A DNA stretch of 64,000 nucleotides, taken from NCBI GenBank assembly GCA_900175165.2, contig FWWN02000591.1, positions 22,846 to 86,845 on the forward strand, in the 5' to 3' direction. The notes below the pieces were generated by a model that was not told the origin of the DNA, did no database searches, and was given only the letters and a program-made list of their open reading frames with translations. Shown in pieces: positions 9,163 to 20,910 of this stretch (the stretch's first letter is position 1; every line of letters starts with the position of its first letter). The stretch comes from Rhizomucor pusillus (taxonomy: Eukaryota > Mucoromycota > Mucoromycetes > Mucorales > Lichtheimiaceae). A program made the translations under genes and the position numbers.

Positions 9163-9940
9163 GGTAGCGCGTAGCCCAAGTGGTTCCAATCATCTATGAA
9201 AACAAAGGCAGCACACAGGATCCTGCCAACTACAGACCTACCAGCTTAACGTCTGTCTTCCGCAAGCTCCTAGAGCACTGCCTTAAAACAGCTCTCGCAG
9301 GCGCCTCCCCAACGCTGGATATCGTTCAAGATGGATTCCGGCACAGCCGCAGCACCCTAGATCAAGCACTCTGACTCCACGAGCTTGTTAAGCTCCATCG
9401 CAAGGCCTACAAGCACGCACCGATCCTGGCCTTCCTAGATATTAAATCTGCGTATGACACAGTCAATCGTGACCTAATCTGGGATGCTCTTGCCCCTCAA
9501 GCCGAACCACCTTTACTGAAACTTCTCCAAAACCTCTTCGATGAAGTTACGTAGAAGTCCTCAACTCCGGTGCAGTATCTATGTCGTGGACAGAATAATA
9601 AGATCATAAATAAAAGATCTAAAAAATGCTGATTCTCGTCTTCCGGGTAAACTGTCATTAACAGACAAACTCCTCTCGAAATATTTGATAAATGGATCAT
9701 TAGTATAAATAGCCTTGGTCTGTAGATAGATATCAGGTGGTTCTGTTCTTCAGAATTAAAAAGATCGGATACGGTCTCACTGTACTCTTATTGTCCGTTT
9801 CTTAGTGTATTGTCCACAAAACATCGCAATCTACACGTTATCACCCACAAACTGGTGTCCTTCAAGCTCTGTCTTGTCGCCCTCCCTCTATTCAATATAC
9901 ATCAACAGCCTTCCTAGTCTACTCCGATACGTTGAAGACG
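9163..9940 (+). pseudogene. LINE reverse transcriptase fragment, split by a solo LTR
   Basis: The frame carries VVPIIYENKG, DPANYRPTSLTS, GFRHSRSTLDQAL, and FLDIKSAYDTV with the RT motif A Asp. After the insertion at 9582-9828 it resumes with YHPQTGVLQ and then, one frame off, VLSPSLYSIYINSLP. These are the conserved blocks of non-LTR reverse transcriptases. An in-frame stop occurs after DQAL and another near 9551. Motif C (FADD) is missing because the fragment ends at about 9940, where other retroelement sequence begins. It is inactive. Confidence 0.85.
9582..9828 (+). mobile_element. Solo LTR (247 bp) with perfect 5-bp target duplication
   Basis: The insert starts TGTCGTGGACAG and ends ACATCGCA (TG...CA). 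It is flanked by ATCTA on both sides (9577-9581 and 9829-9833). Removing it and one ATCTA restores the open LINE frame across the junction (SGAVS then TRYHPQTGVLQ). The orientation is a guess. The first eight bases match the 303-bp repeats at 3111-4286, but the bodies differ. Confidence 0.9.
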
Positions 9941-10256
9941 ATTTCCTCCAAAGAACCCATCAACGGAGGCCATTCAGAAATAAAGAGCTGTTGCAGTCGT
10001 GGTCGCTTTTCTAGCTCAGCAGGATCAACTGGTGATACAATTGCTAAGAAGAAATAAAGGAAGAAGAGAAAACTGATTCTGCTGTTTATTCGAATGAAAT
10101 GGGGGCTATTTATACTGTACAAGATACTGCTGCGGTAATGCTAATAATAGAGGATGCTGCAGTAGTGAACTTTCTGGAAAGTGCTCGTGGATATCAGTGC
10201 TTGCTAAGAGTCTCCAGATATTGCTAGCTGCTGCGGTTATAGGCTTCGCTATAACA
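9941..10256 (-). mobile_element. LTR plus 5' leader of an LTR retrotransposon, truncated
   Basis: Read on the minus strand, 10256-10042 begins TGTTATAGCG and ends CTTAGCA, has a TATA-like AGTATAAATAGC near 10115, and fits an LTR of about 215 bp. It is followed by ATTGTATCACCAG, a plausible primer-binding region, and then by a leader with TTCTGAATGGCCTCC near 9970. The 5' end of this LTR holds a small hairpin (GTTATAG and CTATAAC around a 6-nt loop, 10236-10255). No matching duplication flanks it, so it is a fragment and not a solo LTR. Confidence 0.5.
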
Positions 10257-10261
10257 AGAGC

Positions 10262-12370
10262 TTGCGCCTATTCCTTTCATTCTGGATGGCCTCCGTAGCA
10301 ACAGATGCTTCCAACGTCGGCATCGGCGCAGTTTTATACCAAGTAATCAATGACGAAACTCGTCATATAGCATTCATGGCACGATCATTATCTAAATCTG
10401 AACGTAATTATTCTGTTACAAAAAGAGAATTACTCGCCGTCATTTTTGCATTAAAGAAATTCCACAAATACCTCTGGTGAAACAAATTCACTTTATACAC
10501 TGACCATTGTGCAAATGCTATGATGATCAACTGGCTTGACACGTTACTAGCATACGACTTTGACATTGTGCACTTGCCTGGTCTTGCAAACATTTCGCTT
10601 GACCAACTTTCACGCCTTTTTCCGAGCGAAAAAGGGCTGGAAGGGGGCAATGAGAATGGTCAGCCAAAAACGGGCAAAAGAAACAAGCCCAGCCCTGTGC
10701 AACGCAACATACAAATAACAGATATGTAACGCAAGGAGGACATGGTCGAACCTCCAGACGAAGAAAAACAATCCCTACTAGAAAAAGCGCATGCTTTCGG
10801 TCATTTTGGTGCCGAAGCAATAACCAAATCGTTGCACAACGAAGGTTACAATGGAACACAATTTATAAAGATGCAACAGAATCGTAAAAAAGTGACCTGA
10901 GTGTCAAAAATACAACATAGTTAAGCAAGGATTTCATCCGTTGCGAACGATACATGCATTCTTGCCTTGCGATCACTGGGCAATAGACCTCGCCGGGCCA
11001 TTCAGAACCACGTTTTTAGGAAACAACTACCTGTTAGTCATGGTAGATATTTGTACACGTTTCTGCACCCTTAGACCTATACACAACAAACAATCGGATA
11101 CCATCGTAAGATCCTTGATACAAGTTTTCTGCGATTTTGGACTCCCCAGATACCTACAATCCGATAACGGGACGGAATTCGTGCATAGCTTGCTAAAACA
11201 ACTGGCGAAGCTACTTGCTTCGATCACAGATTTGTTATCCCGTACCATCTGTCGTATTCCACAACCGAAAACCAATAACAAGGAACCGGATAAACTATAA
11301 AGAGACTACTTGACGATTCAAAGCACTGCCGACATATAAGACAAAGGCACAATCGACCATTGGATAACAGGGTGAAAAGTTTTTATTCTTCAGGAACACC
11401 GCTACGTCTATAAAAAGCAGACATTAGAGAAAACAATAAAGACATCTCATTTGTAAACTCAACGTATTTACTGCGTTACCTCAGTCTCTATCTATCTACC
11501 AAACATCACATCATCCTAGAGCAAATGGTGTTGCAGAAAGATGGGTACAGTCTTGTGTACAGTCATTAAAGAAATTCATAAGAGGAGAAGTGAAAGACTG
11601 GGACATATTTGTACCCAGTGTACAGTTAGCAATGAATGCAAAAGTTGCCAAAAGGCATGATACCGCTCTATATACCCTAATGTTCGCACGAAAAATGAAC
11701 AACTTCGAAGATTATACCAAAGATGGACAATTAAGTCCTTTATCCCAGAAAGAGTTAAAAGAAAGGATAATATCAATGGAGAAAACAGTATTCCCTGCCA
11801 TTAGCGAACGGGTGCAAGCCGTAATGAAGCGTAATGAAAGCCCAACAAGAAAAATTTGATAAAGACATGTAATTATAGACTTCCCGCCTGAAAGTCAAAT
11901 AATGATAAAGACCGCAGGAAATATAGGAAAGCTAGATTATGTGTATGAAGGACCATATACAGTAGTACGGAAAAACAAAGGAGGTGCACATATTCTAAGA
12001 GATGAGAAGAATGAAATACTCCCAAGAGAGTACGCACCATCTCAGTTGAAATCGGTATCCCAAGATGAAATTATACCCTGTGATGAATTATACGAAGTGC
12101 AAGCCATTGTAGCACACAGAGAAGTAGCACACGGAAAGTACGAATACAAAGTACGATGGAAGGGTTATACCGAAATGACGATACCTGGGAAACCGAAGAT
12201 GCGTTTACCCAAAGATGTACCATTACAGATTATTGGAAGTGCATAGGCCAAACGCCAAATGCTCCAAAAACACCTAAAAGGAGTATACCCTATTCGATCA
12301 AAGAGAAACAAAACCCGACAATAAAATGGGATTCCTGCAAATTCGGAGAGTAGCTGAAAATTGATACTCC
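10262..12370 (+). pseudogene. Ty3/Gypsy chromovirus pol fragment: RNase H, integrase, chromodomain
   Basis: Domains occur in order. RNase H has ATDASNVGIGAVLYQ and a YTDH motif. The integrase core has DLAGPF, DNGTEF and, past an inserted LTR, GVAERW, so the DDE residues are all present. The chromodomain has YEVQAIVAHRE, YKVRWKGY and DDTWE. Lesions include a stop at about 10480, several frame changes between 10730 and 10940, the LTR at 11250-11510, and a one-base deletion near 12171 inside the chromodomain. An ATG in the context TTCTGGATGGCCTCC is fused directly to RNase H, so protease and reverse transcriptase are deleted. It is inactive. Confidence 0.9.
11250..11510 (+). mobile_element. Solo LTR (261 bp) inside the Gypsy integrase
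   Basis: The insert starts TGTCGTATTCC and ends AAACATCACA, with CCATC on the left and TCATC on the right as a 5-bp duplication with one change. It contains TATAAAAAG near 11413 and AATAAA near 11435, typical of LTR promoter and polyadenylation signals. Removing it rejoins FVIPYH with PRANGVAERW of the integrase core. Confidence 0.82.
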
Positions 12371-13052
12371 ACACTCTTCAGCAAAATGATCGTCACACAC
12401 TTCATGCAATACATTATACCATAAGATACCAGTATTGCTGATACCTCATACGCAACCTGGAAGGGGACAATATGGTAAACCACATACATCCGGGTAAACA
12501 TTGAACAATAAAAGGGTTTTAGAAAACGCTTCGTGATCCAATAATGGTGGACGGTTGCGTATATCGTCATGTCGATAATCTGGAAAGAAAAAAGAATGCA
12601 ACTGAGATGAATGTGCATGGCTGACATAAGGGTCAAACTGGTACCTGAATCGACCTGTGTCAGATGAAACTTTTATTAATTAGTGCACACAACCTCTTCA
12701 GACAGAATGCCCGCTGAGCTCAGAATCGACCTAAGGGTGAAAGGCTTTCCAAAGCAATATGAATGGTCAATTTATTCCGTTACCTGAGACATACTGTGAA
12801 GATATAATAAAGAACGTTGAGCATCGTTTGGAGGTTGTTAAACATACACCCACTCTCACAGTATTTTACTGTTTTCCCTTGTGTTTTTCTATTGTTTTAT
12901 CACACTAGGACGTCCCAACTTTCCCGTCCCAAGTCCGAGCCCTAATAACAATTCAACCAGTACTCGATGCTGTGCTTGTAATTCTATTCCAGCTTATGTC
13001 AGACACGACACTTCACTTTGCATATCCAATCTTGTTGCCTTTATCTTTTGGT
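12371..13052. other. Flank of the Gypsy relic, no gene seen
   Basis: A purine-rich GGAAGGGGACA near 12460 could be a polypurine tract of the Gypsy element, but no matching 3' LTR was found. GGACGTCCCAAC...CCCGTCCCAAG at 12909-12935 resembles the ends of the block at 13053-13414. Confidence 0.35.
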
Positions 13053-13414
13053 TAGGGGTCTACACTGGGATGGGACGTCCCAGTTCTGATTGGGACAGGC
13101 CTAATTGGGACGGTATCTGGGACGGGGGTCTGTCCCATCGCAGTTAGTCCCAGTTAGAAATGGTGACATCCCAGTTAGGTCCCAATCAGAAATCAAGTTG
13201 TCCCAATTAGACCCGGCTAGAGAATGTTGATGTCCCAGTTGGGAGAATCCCAATTAAGCCCAGTCCCAGTTAGGCCCAATTAGGCGTCCCAACTGGGAGC
13301 TGGAACAGGGTAGTATCCCATCTCAATTAGGCCCAGCCTAGTGAAGTCCCAGCCCAATTAGGTCCCAGCCCAATTAGAACCGGGACGGGATGGGACGTCC
13401 CATGAAGAGCCCTA
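13053..13414. repeat. GTCCCA/AATTAG-rich repeat block with inverted ends
   Basis: The block is packed with degenerate units around GTCCCA and CCCAATTAGG. The outer ends are inverted relatives: TAGGGGTCTACACTGGGA followed by TGGGACGTCCCA on the left, and the inverse of TAGGGCTCTTCATGGGACG on the right. TGGGACGTCCCA is itself a 12-bp palindrome. No ORF spans it. It could be a MITE that expanded by internal tandem duplication, or a low-complexity satellite. Confidence 0.7.
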
Positions 13415-13442
13415 AATTCTGGTTGTAAAAAGATATTATACA

Positions 13443-13547
13443 ATACACCTTTTCCAAAAATTAATGTCGCTGCAATTTATCGTTTTGGTGTATAAACGTA
13501 TTATAGAATTTCACAAAATGCGACATTACTTTTGGGAAAAAGTGTAA
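13443..13547. mobile_element. Short MITE-like palindrome (105 bp)
   Basis: Terminal inverted repeats of about 27 bp pair with few mismatches: ATACACCTTTTCCAAAAA on the left and the inverse of TTTTGGGAAAAAGTGT on the right, each continuing into GTCGC. The middle is AT-rich and non-coding. No target duplication is clear. Confidence 0.65.
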
Positions 13548-14427
13548 AATCCAACGGTAAAAGCAAGGAGAAGTATGAGGCGCAATATGTGTACTTTAAG
13601 TGCATGCATAGTGATGGCGGTAGAAGCAACATGAAGCGTTTTTGCGGTTTGTGGTAGTCGTAGATGTAGTGGTACTAGCAGGAAGGGGCAGGCAAGTCTG
13701 TGAGACTCCTGTTTATTGTGTTTGATAGTAGAACAAGGAGCTTCACTGTGGTTACTGTGGTGACAGGTGTGATTGCGAGATAACGGTACCATGCACCACA
13801 ATTTAAAACTCTAGCGATCTGTAGATAGCTAGATACCAAATAAGTGAAGAAAAAGTTGTTAACTTGTAATTTCATGAAATGATGCCGATTTGATCTTTAC
13901 TGACAAACCTAAACAACTTCTGTGCACGAGGTGAAAATTTCTCAACACCTGGTAGTCCTCCGCTTGGGTTTATAATCGTTTCAATCTGGCATTCCCGGAG
14001 TCCTAGTGGACTCACACCATATTCAGCATTTGTATTCCCAAAATCGGCAATGTCTTTGTGCGAAGCGCATGTGCGAGGGTTGTGGATTAAGCATCCGTAT
14101 TCCCGAGAATCCTGGGTATCAATAGTGTATTCCCTCCAGCGCCGGTCCAAATAAACTGGATGCAAAACCGCTGGAGAATGGTGGTTTATCAAGGCCGAGC
14201 GAGTTTATCACACGAAGCTCGGATTAGATATGCGGCGTAAGCGAAGCGAACATGAAAGCGTCTGCGAAAACTGAGAATAAATTAAGCCTAGAAAATCGCA
14301 TTTTCGGCTTCAAGTCCATCAACTTGTTGATTGCTGAATCCCCAATATCATGAGCATGGTCGTCAGTTTATAATGCCTTGCAGATAAAACAAAAACATCT
14401 TTACATTGTCAATGGTATGTTACATAT
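13548..14427. other. Spacer between the transposon-rich region and the first housekeeping gene
   Basis: A 106-codon minus-strand ORF (13872-14192) has no recognisable motif, and I treat it as chance. Nothing else is supported. Confidence 0.4.
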
Positions 14428-16013
14428 CTAATCAGTGTAAGTCATGAAATATCTTGCTCGGTAGTCATTGCTGGGAGATTACGCGCTGTGAATTTTATGT
14501 ATAGGTTTATGTAGCAAAATACGCCTACCTGCAAGTGAGGATGCCACTATCAAAAGGTGATGAGACGACCGTACGAACAAGATTGTTATGACTGGTAATT
14601 CTCGATACTAGCTGAGTAGTCTGAGTATCCCAGCATAGCACGTCTGTAGATGCTTCATCTCCAATCAAGACATGCTGATCATTGTAGGTAAACGTAGGCT
14701 AACATACAAGCGGCATGAGTATTGATGGCTTTGCGTTGTTTGTTATAATTATCCTGTATAGTATACCTGTAGTTTCTGCGCTACGTTTCTGTGCCCAACA
14801 TATTGCGCAACTGCTCTTCCACTGGTAATATCCCACAGTCTCAATGTAGAATCCAAACCAGCACTCAAAACATACTTTTCATTCTGCATGAAGCGTACAC
14901 TTGATACAGTGGCACCTCCATGTCCAGCCTCTATAACTTTTGTACAGAAGCCTGATACGGCGTCCCAGATACGTATCGATCCATCCGCTGATGATGTCGC
15001 AAACATTCTTCCGTTTTTCGAATATCTGATTTGTGTGATTGCCGCACGATGAGCGTCTTGAGCACGACCACTCGTGAAGCATTGCAGCGATTTCACGTCA
15101 TATATACGCACAGCAGCATCTTCGGTACCAGCTAGTAAGTATTCGCCGGAAGGATGAAAGCTGATAGAGTTGACTACGTAAGTGTCTTGCAAGTATCTGA
15201 AAGACCGCTTCACTCCTGATTTTGAGAGATCGAACAATTTGATGCTCATATCGTCAGAACAGCTCGCGAGCACAAGGCCGTTAGGATGGAAGGAAAGATC
15301 GTTTACAGATGCAGTGTGGTCATAAAGTGTTTTGATTACAGGTTTGTCGCCTGCATCGCCTGTTCGTTTCTTCATCTTGTAAACATCAAGAACTTTGAGC
15401 GAGGCATCTTGAGAGCCTGTCGCCGCGAATCGTCCATCTGTACTGAAGGCAGCAGTTAAACAAGGACCTTTGTGCTGCGTATAATAATGCTGGATATAAT
15501 GCGGAGGTGGTGCGGGCTCTGCAAATACCAAATGCTTAGATCGTTGTGAACGTATCCAATTGCTACAGAGTCTTACGGGCTGTATTAACGGCATCAGGAT
15601 CGAATCCACGAGCGGATGCCTGGTCATGTTCTATGTTTGCTTGTAGAGAATCATGATCTTGCTCTCGTCGCGAATCAGATTCATCCTCTTCCTCAGATCC
15701 GTCAGCATTTTCCTCTAACAACAAAATCGCGCTTTGAGCAAACTTTTCTCCATTGAAACATGAACACCTCATTGGCTTACGTTGTGCTCGAGCTATAGCA
15801 ATGAGTTCGGACAATTTATTGCTTGGTGAAAGATCGTTGGTGGCACCTGTCGTTGCTGCAACGTTTTGCGCGACAGCTGAATAACCATACGCTACCAGCT
15901 GGCTGAAGCAGTCCACAGATTTAGCAAAACCTTTCTCTGCTAGGTTGAATAGCAAAGTACCTGATTATAAGTGACATGACTTCTTGTTCTGTGACATTAT
16001 GCTGGTAATCCAT
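14428..16013 (-). CDS. CSTF1: Cleavage stimulation factor 50 kDa subunit (CstF-50/CSTF1), WD40
   Basis: This subunit acts in the nucleus in mRNA 3'-end cleavage and polyadenylation, within the CstF complex. Five exons join to 447 codons: 16013-15961, 15902-15577, 15518-14767, 14698-14529 and 14470-14428. The N terminus has the dimerisation helix (LIISQLVAYGYSAVA), then an acidic linker (EENADGSEEEDESDS), then WD40 repeats from about residue 130 (HKGPCLTAAFS, DHTASVNDLSFHPNG, SSADGSIRIWD, LDSTLRLWD). The last 14 residues (NDYRARYFMTYTD) come from a tiny terminal exon and match the family's typical RAR end. The length is close to the human protein. AP-3 delta lies upstream on the same strand. 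Confidence 0.93.
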
Positions 16014-16562
16014 GGCTAAAATGAGAGCGTGTTGGCAGAAGTTGATGGATCCGCTGAGATTGTCTTCCCAAACCAGCCATGGGAATCTGAATTTTTCAGT
16101 AGCTTATCACCAGAAAACAGATATCATAAAATATCAAAACACATCGTAAAAAAGACTTGCAAGATTAATGAAATGTAGTTTCTGCTATTAGCAGGCGTAT
16201 CGGTGCATTGGGTCAAAATAGGCAGGTATTGGTCCAAGGCGATAGCGTGCTCACTTTAATATATTTCCTGCGAAACGCTGCTTCTCCGGCTCGTATCGCA
16301 GGAGTAATCCACAAACATAGACAAATCATGGTACGTATCTGTAGCATGCATGTATAGAGGCTAACACTTTTTGCTGCGATGTGTTCGACCAATTTTCATG
16401 CAAAGCTTGTACTTCATGTGTAGACATAAAAGCCCATCAGTCATTTCGTAGTGGAACACTAGTTTCCAAACATGCGACTAGAAAATCAACTTGGGACCGC
16501 AAATGCTTGGCGATTAAAACCGATAGAGTACATTAACAAAGCTGTGATATGATTTATTACAA
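16014..16562. other. Intergenic between AP-3 delta (3' end) and CstF-50 (5' end)
   Basis: It holds the promoter of CstF-50 and the 3' region of AP-3 delta. No ORF or RNA gene was recognised. Confidence 0.5.
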
Positions 16563-19500
16563 TTACAAGAGAGGTGAAGAGTGGAATGAGTTTTGATCAA
16601 TGGATTGTACTTGATCGACCAATGCTTCCAGGAAACCGTCGTCTGTGCATTTGAGATCTATGGTTATCGTTGCTTGCTCTGGTACTGACAGGTCATATTT
16701 CAATAAGCCTGCAACTTGCACGCCTTGAGCGCTTTTTGCATAAAGAGACGCTGCACCCGGAACGACTTCAACGACCTGCAAATTCGTGCTATTCGTGATA
16801 GTGTTCAAAGCTTGAAGAAGAAGCTGCTCGACAGCGGTGCCACCTGGGATGGGTATTTCGAATGTGGCTAAATCCCGGTATGCAAATTCTTGACCATGTT
16901 CAGCCAGCAGCGTGGCAAACTGGTTTGGATCCATCGATGATGGAACAAATAAAGTGCTTGCAGGGATAGGAATTTGCAGCATTATTTGCTTAAGCATAGA
17001 TGAATCCTGGTTTCGCTGCATTAGCGATTTTCAAGTGAAGGATATAAAAGCTGTACCTGGACATCGTATTGCAAATCGCCCCGTATATACAGATCACGGC
17101 GCATATCCCCAAGCACTTCAAAGTATCCTACTGCTTCGGTTTCCTCTCCCGCGTCTAGTCCGAAAACGTCGCTGGCTGATGCTATATGTGGATGCCGTTT
17201 ATCACCAAGATACCTAAAATCAAACGATTCCACAAAGTTCAATCGCACGTTTACAAGATTTGTATCTCGGGTTATGTTTTTCATTATAAAATGAGCAGCG
17301 ATGACAGCAGAGCTGCCTGGTTGTTCGGTTTCTTCATCCATCGCGAGTCGGTAGCTCTAAAGCAAAAACATCAGTCACAGTGACATCAATCCTGACGATA
17401 TGGTGTTATACTTGCAATTTGAAGATGCTCATCACTCTCAAGAACCTTGAGTGCCTTTTGCTTGAATAGTTCTTTGGGTATTTCTTTGGCTTGCATTTCT
17501 GATGATTCCGCGATATGTCCATTTTCCTTTGACTATAAAAGTCTCGTTGTAAGAATTGCACCGAATGAAGAGCGGCTAGGATTTACCTCATTCTCGAATT
17601 TCGTTGATCGTTTCTTCTTCTTCTTTTTCTCACTAGTAGGAACATCTTTCTTTGCCTTTCTGGTGCTTTCCGCTGATATTTTCTTCTTTTTCAACCTTTC
17701 ATCCTATATAATTGACTTAACGCGGCCGTCCACGTTATCTTCCGACATTTGACATACTTCTTTGCGTGCTAATCGTTTTTCTTTTCTTGCCGCGCGAGCT
17801 CGAGCTTCCTCTCTTCTTCGCAACTCCTCCGGACTCAAATACGCCTGAACTTGGGGGAACCTCTCGTCTTCACCAAGAGGTACCGACAGATCCACGGTGT
17901 TCAAGCCATTATCTTCCGTTGCGAATATATCTTGTCGTTGTCTAATTTTTTCGTAATCGCCCACGCTACGTCTCTTTCCAGTTTTCGGCGTTTCAGTCTC
18001 GCTAGCTGAGTCGACTGCATTCTCCGGCATTTCCTCCGGGGCGTACACTGGTGGAGGAGGCGATGGTAAACGCTGCTTCCGTGCTTTTGATTTCCGTTTA
18101 CCCTTTTTGCCAGTCTCTTTCTTCAAATCAAATTCATCCAATGAAAGCTTGACAATTGGTATGGAATCGATGTCTTCTTCAATGTCCACAGGTCTGTCTG
18201 GTTTCCGGCTGTCACTTTTATCCGACATGATATAGTATGGATCATTCCGCAAAGCTTCTCGACGTGCCGCACGGCGCTAAATGAAAGCAGTCATTTTCGG
18301 CATTTATAGGAGCAACAAACGTGGAATTAGCGGTACTCACCCTCTCTTTTTCTTCTTCATCATCATCGTCTTGATATTTCTTTGATCGCTTCTTCTTTTT
18401 AGAGACACCAACAGGCTCAGCTTCGATGCTTTGCGTAGACGCGTCGTCGGAATCGCTGTCTGCTACCAAGTCCGGCAATGGTTCGTTGATCCATGCATCA
18501 AGGTCAAGATCCGAAGGGATAGGCACCTTTTTTTGCGCCTTGGGAGCGACGGGGTTGAGTTCATACAGCGAGAAGAGTTCCGGCAAGCCTTGAAGAACGA
18601 GAGGTGCTTCGTCCTGCGACTCTTTGTTAGCAATAGCGTTAAGCACTATGTCAAAGATGGCTGTCGCATTGCAAGCCTATGCGGGCGAATCTATCAGTAT
18701 TTCTCGTGTTACCCAAAAGGTATTTGGGGCATTCCTACCCTTTCTTGGACTTCCAAATCAGCACTTCGAGCAAACATGCTCATTTTATCCTTCATGACTT
18801 GAGTAACTTTGACGAATTCAGTCTGGAGTTCAGCATTCCATTCCTCAGTTAAGCCTTGGACCCAGAATGCATAAATTTTGATTACATTGTGCACGTATAG
18901 TTTTTGGACGTTAGCAGGCATATCTGTCACATATGATGTCAAAAGGCATTCGAGAGTCGAGGGTACACTGTCTAGGTATCTGAAATTCTCCAGTCTTAGA
19001 GGGATTTTCTGAAAAAAATTGAATGTTTACACCTACCCACAGTATTCACCACAGATCCAAGCTGCAGCTGATAATACTTCTATGTTGGTATCCCGTTTTT
19101 TAGTTGTTTTGAGAAACTGCTCATCTGACAAAAGTCGATACTATAGGTATGCCAGGTTCAGTTTACAGATCTTGCAAAAATCGATCGAAGCTCACCATCT
19201 GTTTGACTGCAAACGGCCGTACGCTCTTGACACGAACGCTTACATCCATAAGCTGATTTGTCAATAGTCCACCAACGTTTACGCCAGAAACATGGGCCAT
19301 GCCAACCAACACAGAAATGTACCATTCAAAGTTGGTGACATTTTTGTATTGATTTTGGCTGCAGATAAAAACAATTCGATTGATGATATCTGTTCGATAT
19401 AACGGGTCGAGGACGGTCGGTGCATTGTGCAAAGAAGAAGCACCTTCATGTTCATCTGGTACAAGATGCGATATGAGTCGCTTTACAATATCCACAAGAC

Positions 19501-20910
19501 TCTTGCGGTTTGCCTAATGCATCTAAATGAGAAAATGGTCCTCAGCACGGCAAGAAAATCATACCATTCCCACAACTAAATCCAATGCTCGCAATCTGAT
19601 GCTGAAATCATCATCATCAATGCATTCCAAGATGATGTCTTTATGCTCTGCAATGAGCTTCGGATGTGTGGATAGCATACGGCCCATAGCAAGTAATCCA
19701 ACATATTTTACTGATTCATATAGTTGTTAGTGAAATGGGCCAGCATAAGAAAGGAAATGACACCTACAATTTTGATCCGGATTCTCGAGGAACTTGCGCA
19801 GTTTACTAGCGCAGGTTGCAGCCAATGCATGGCTTGAATCTCCTGCTGCTTCCAAGAACCCTCCAGTTATAACGGTATGGATACATTCATACAATAGCGA
19901 CATGGCCGGTGTCGTTTGGATCAATGTCGTAAGCGGAGGTAACAACTTTTTGATCAGACGTGGCTCCAACGGAGTTAGGGCAGCAAACTAAAATAATGAA
20001 CATTTAGCAGCAGCATTGACTAACATATCTCCTAGATATCAACCATTTTGATAATCTTGATCAGCATCCAATTATTTGGTGACGTCGTGAGTAATTTAAA
20101 TAGCTGAGGGGCGAGTGATAGGTAATTCCGAGGGTTTTTTCGTGCAAGTTCACAAATGACGCATACGGCAGCTGACACGACACCTATATATGCAAGAGCC
20201 ACTTAGATACTGCGAGTGATATTCCTAGCGATACAGACAATACCTGGATCAGGATCCTCCAATTTTTCTTTCAATTTCGGAAAACTCAAACGTAACGCCT
20301 CTGGGAACTTTAGAAAGACCTTGTAAAGCACCAGCAAGACTTTCTTTCGGACGTATGGCCTAGAATGATTGAGCATGGATACAAGATCTTGACAGAGGTC
20401 GCGAGCCAAATCCGCTGTGACAATATGGGAGAGACCGTTCACAGCGATGCCGATTTCCAAGGGCGACGAGGATGCGAGATCCTATTGCAACGATCTTAGC
20501 AGCTCCATACGCTTCGCATTGAACTAAATAAATTACCTTCTTGATAAGATTAGTTGTGAGCATTAGAACGTCCGTATCCTGTTGAAACGACTGGGCTGCA
20601 GCGAGATAACCGGTACGCTTGTGCAAGAGCTTTGGACTGGACATGACTTCGACAATGTGGAATGAGGCCCAGGACATGTCATAGCCAAGCATTTGCAGCT
20701 GCATTGCGTGAGATAAGTTGGTAGACTTACGAGTAATAACCCGTCCGCACTTACGTAGGTGAGCTTGGCGACAGCCATTGCTTTGATGTCGGGATCGTTC
20801 GACTTGACCTCGTTCCGTATCTCCTGCAAGCAGACAGCGATGTATTTTTGCTCATTCTTCTTGTTGGCACGGATGCCACGAATGAGATCCGTGAGCGACT
20901 TTTCAAACAT
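16563..20910 (-). CDS. APL5: AP-3 complex subunit delta
   Basis: This is the large adaptin of the AP-3 coat, which sorts cargo to the vacuole/lysosome. Fifteen exons give 1188 codons. The N-terminal adaptin domain has MFEKSLTDLIRGIRANK, KLTYLQMLGYDMSWASF, LARDLCQDLVSML, YVRKKVLLVLYKVFLKFPE, AMSLLYECIHTVI and NFEWYISVLV. The hinge has LNPVAPKAQKKVPIPSDLD and LDAWINEPLPDL, a near-signature of AP-3 delta, followed by a charged Lys/Glu-rich stretch and a C-terminal ear (SLENR exon skipped, then LQIPIPASTLFVP). An upstream in-frame ATG at 21069 would add 53 residues; I prefer 20910 because family members start MFEK. The intron at 17357-17415 appears to be GC-AG. Confidence 0.93.

Noticed and set aside
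13872..14192. 106-codon minus-strand ORF before CstF-50
   Set aside because: No motif and no link by splicing to CstF-50, whose own last exon ends at 14428.
15903..15960. Open frame at the CstF-50 5' end read through without splicing
   Set aside because: It begins with a non-ATG codon. A 58-nt intron joins an upstream ATG exon at 16013 to the dimerisation helix with good family agreement.
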